Shown piece after piece: positions 62,832 through 64,000 of a DNA stretch of 64,000 nucleotides (positions within the stretch are counted from its first letter, which is position 1; every line of letters begins with the position of its first letter). The stretch comes from Anadara kagoshimensis. Taxonomy: Eukaryota > Mollusca > Bivalvia > Arcoida > Arcidae. A model generated the notes under the pieces. It was not told the origin of the DNA. It searched no databases and saw only the letters and a list, made by a program, of their open reading frames with translations. The DNA lies in assembly GCA_021292105.1 (NCBI GenBank), contig CM037871.1, positions 59,356,866 to 59,420,865 of the forward strand, given 5' to 3'. The position numbers were made by a program, and so were the translations under genes.

Positions 62832-64000
62832 TTCTTTTATTTTTTTAAATCTCAAAAAACAATTTCTGAATATTTCAAACATCTAAATCCCAGTCAGTAT
62901 GTGTCAATTATTATTATTCTTTATAGCATATCTAAATTAATGTTGAATATGCACAGGTACCTGCCTCAGTTTCAGTGACCTGTTGCAAGTCTAAATATTG
63001 GTTTGAGTTGAATTGACTTAAAATCACTTTCTTGTCAGTTAATTTTTAGACTTTTTTCTAAATCAATCAAAATAAACAACATACATGTATATACACTATA
63101 TTTAAATCTTTTTCGTTTTTCGTCTCGATCGACCTAAAAAGTCTGCCACACAGATACTAGTACATAACTTTTAGTTAAAGTTTTATTATTCTTTGTGCAG
63201 ACACTGCTACTAAAGCCGAGACAGGCCAGACCTGTGATCAGATGGAGCAGACAAAATCTGCAATTTTTGGATCATCATATGTGTTTAAATACTGAATAGT
63301 TTATCAATTTTTAAACATTTCACACATTTAAAAAAAAAATGCTTTTAATGGAGATTTTGATCAACCAAGCAATAATGTATGTACCCTAAAATGTTGATCA
63401 GTAGGTATGACTGAACATAACAATGCAAGAAATGTTACATCTATGGAGAGTTATGATTTTCATTGAAATCTGTACATGCAATAATGAAATGAATAATGTC
63501 AAACAAAAACATGTTCAAAGATGACAAATATCGCCAAAAATTAAATGAGTTATCTCCCTTAAGAAGCTTTGCATCAAGTATCCAGCACCTTGTTCATAAG
63601 TTTCATTTACAATGCAAAAACACTAAGAGTCAAATTGTTTTGATTAAGTTCCCAGCACAGCAATGCTGAACTTGTATCATTGAAGCCATTACACATTAAA
63701 GACAGCATACTGGTTTGTAGTATCATAATATTTGCAACACTTGTGAGAATAACACTATTTCACAACTGTCATAATTGTGAAAATCCCTGTAGTTAAAGAA
63801 CGCAATATCATTTCACAAGATAATTTTCATTTCTAACGGCCATACCATCATTTCTTGATAAAAAGTCATCATTTTGACATGCAAGTGCCCAGAACATCCC
63901 TAACGGCATTGTACACAAAATATTCTTTTTGGATGTTCTATTGACTGATCAGTGTTTGTAGACATAATCACAACACTTTCTTGTATAAAGGTAATGAAGA
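62832..64000. other. AT-rich sequence, nothing recognised
   Basis: No conserved frame, RNA gene or repeat that I can identify up to the right edge. Confidence 0.45.

Overview
The window is eukaryotic DNA: AT-rich, with spliced genes, long introns and dense dispersed repeats. Two conserved animal genes can be read exon by exon. The repeat content (tRNA-derived SINEs ending in a GGCGTTAAACACC-type tail, a GCTCACCTGAG-bordered intronic element, TA-flanked CAGTCAAACC MITEs and many minisatellites) resembles a lophotrochozoan, most likely a bivalve mollusc. That taxonomic call is an inference from repeat style; no marker gene settles it.

Layout. (1) 1-27.6 kb, minus strand: the 5' part of an alpha-arrestin (ARRDC-type) gene. 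Four coding exons are visible (27508-27622, 3402-3536, 2337-2578, 1643-1831) and encode 227 residues in phase; the 3' exons lie beyond the left edge. Its first intron is about 24 kb and holds MITEs, a SINE with target-site duplications, a hAT-like transposase remnant and a 7.05-kb DNA transposon. (2) 19871-26924: that transposon has about 0.94-kb terminal inverted repeats and two long open frames. The first has two zinc-finger-like modules. The second has the full acidic-residue layout of a FEN1/XPG-type (PIN-like) 5' nuclease. This is the strongest candidate for something under-described. (3) 27.6-41.7 kb: the intergenic interval between two head-to-head genes. It contains a 6.3-kb satellite (29061-35360) made of the 5' half of a tRNA-like sequence, with an A box in every unit and no B box, bordered by degraded SINE heads. 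(4) 41.7-56.2 kb, plus strand: a complete gene for bifunctional delta-1-pyrroline-5-carboxylate synthase (ALDH18A1/P5CS), 14 coding exons, 837 codons, all with GT-AG borders and consistent phases. Its introns carry a 37-bp minisatellite of splice-acceptor-like units, a 2.2-kb Mutator-like non-autonomous transposon with a perfect 9-bp target duplication, and an element with seven 145-bp repeats rich in AGGTCA half-sites. Its 3' UTR is a tandem array apparently derived from the end of the coding sequence. (5) 57.5-64 kb: minisatellites (69 and 45 bp), a 5'-truncated SINE with 12-bp target duplications and other repeats; no gene recognised.

The two host genes have no evident functional link. P5CS makes pyrroline-5-carboxylate from glutamate in mitochondria; alpha-arrestins are cytoplasmic trafficking adaptors. 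Most other open frames in the window arise from tandem repeats or inverted-repeat arms.
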